Assembly (NCBI GenBank): GCA_964530415.1
Contig: CAZHAM010000034.1
Span: 1-5,831 of the forward strand
Direction of reading: 5' to 3'
Length of the DNA: 5,831 nucleotides
Source: CAZHAM01 sp964530415
GTDB lineage: Bacteria > Patescibacteriota > WWE3 > UBA101185 > UBA10185
Shown: piece after piece, positions 5,781-5,831 of the stretch
Position numbering within the stretch: position 1 is the first letter of the stretch
How the letters are laid out: every line of letters starts with the position of its first letter
Program-made: the position numbers and the translations under genes
The notes under the pieces: model-generated
Told to the model about the DNA's origin: nothing
Seen by the model: the letters and a program-made list of their open reading frames with translations, nothing else
The model's database searches: none

Positions 5781-5831
5781 AATACCGGCGACGACCTATC
5801 TTCCCAGACATACTGTCAAGTATTTTCGGCG
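5781..5831 (-). rRNA. rrf: 5S ribosomal RNA, 3' portion only
   Basis: On the minus strand the right edge reads CGCCGAAAATAC, then a hairpin CTTGAC-AGTAT-GTCTGG, then GAAGATAGGTCGTCGCCGG. This matches the 3' half of bacterial 5S rRNA, compared with the GCCGATGGTA, helix IV and GAGAGTAGG-CGTCGCC pattern of Bacillus. The 5' half lies outside the window, so the exact 3' end cannot be fixed by pairing of helix I; by analogy with Bacillus it falls within a few bases of 5781. The strand agrees with the genes downstream, and a 23S gene is expected further right. A T-tract follows (5759-5763) but with no GC-rich hairpin before it, so no rho-independent terminator is called. Confidence 0.88.

Overview
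The window is a compact, AT-rich bacterial housekeeping locus in which everything recognisable is encoded on the minus strand, so it reads from right to left. In transcription order it holds the 3' end of a 5S rRNA gene (entering from the right edge), a promoter and leader, a four-domain ribosomal protein S1 (rpsA), a ClpC-type AAA+ unfoldase (clpC), the DNA-repair/recombination ATPase RadA (radA), and the first 224 codons of a membrane-anchored PIN-domain protein of the YacL (PIN/TRAM) family that runs off the left edge. No mobile element, CRISPR array, tRNA or transfer signature was seen.

The organism looks like a small-genome bacterium, and my best guess is a member of the Patescibacteria/CPR. 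This rests on low GC, tight packing, a shortened S1 and ClpC, and divergent housekeeping proteins. No marker here fixes the taxonomy, and a Bacillota- or Chloroflexota-like lineage is not excluded. TGA ends rpsA naturally and no gene needs TGA as a sense codon, so the window gives no sign of the recoded genetic code found in some CPR groups.

Region by region: 5781-5831 is the 3' part of 5S rRNA, which implies an rRNA operon just beyond the right edge. 5574-5780 is the rRNA-rpsA spacer, with a good sigma-70-type promoter (perfect TATAAT, 17-nt spacer) and a leader of about 147 nt. rpsA and clpC overlap by 11 nt, with the clpC ribosome-binding site inside the end of rpsA. clpC and radA are 30 nt apart. 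radA and the PIN gene are 79 nt apart. No convincing rho-independent terminator separates any of them, so one transcription unit is plausible.

The clpC-radA-yacL order is the one known from Bacillota, where ctsR-mcsA-mcsB precede clpC and disA lies between radA and yacL. Here S1 takes the upstream place and disA is absent. The main oddity is in ClpC. Its second AAA+ domain is intact and keeps a ClpP-docking IGF loop. Its first AAA+ domain has lost the Walker A Thr/Ser, the Walker B Asp-Glu, the arginine finger and the pore tyrosine, and its N-domain is reduced. This suggests a Clp unfoldase driven by one ATPase ring. Otherwise the window is ordinary housekeeping DNA, and I do not see a clearly new multi-gene system.
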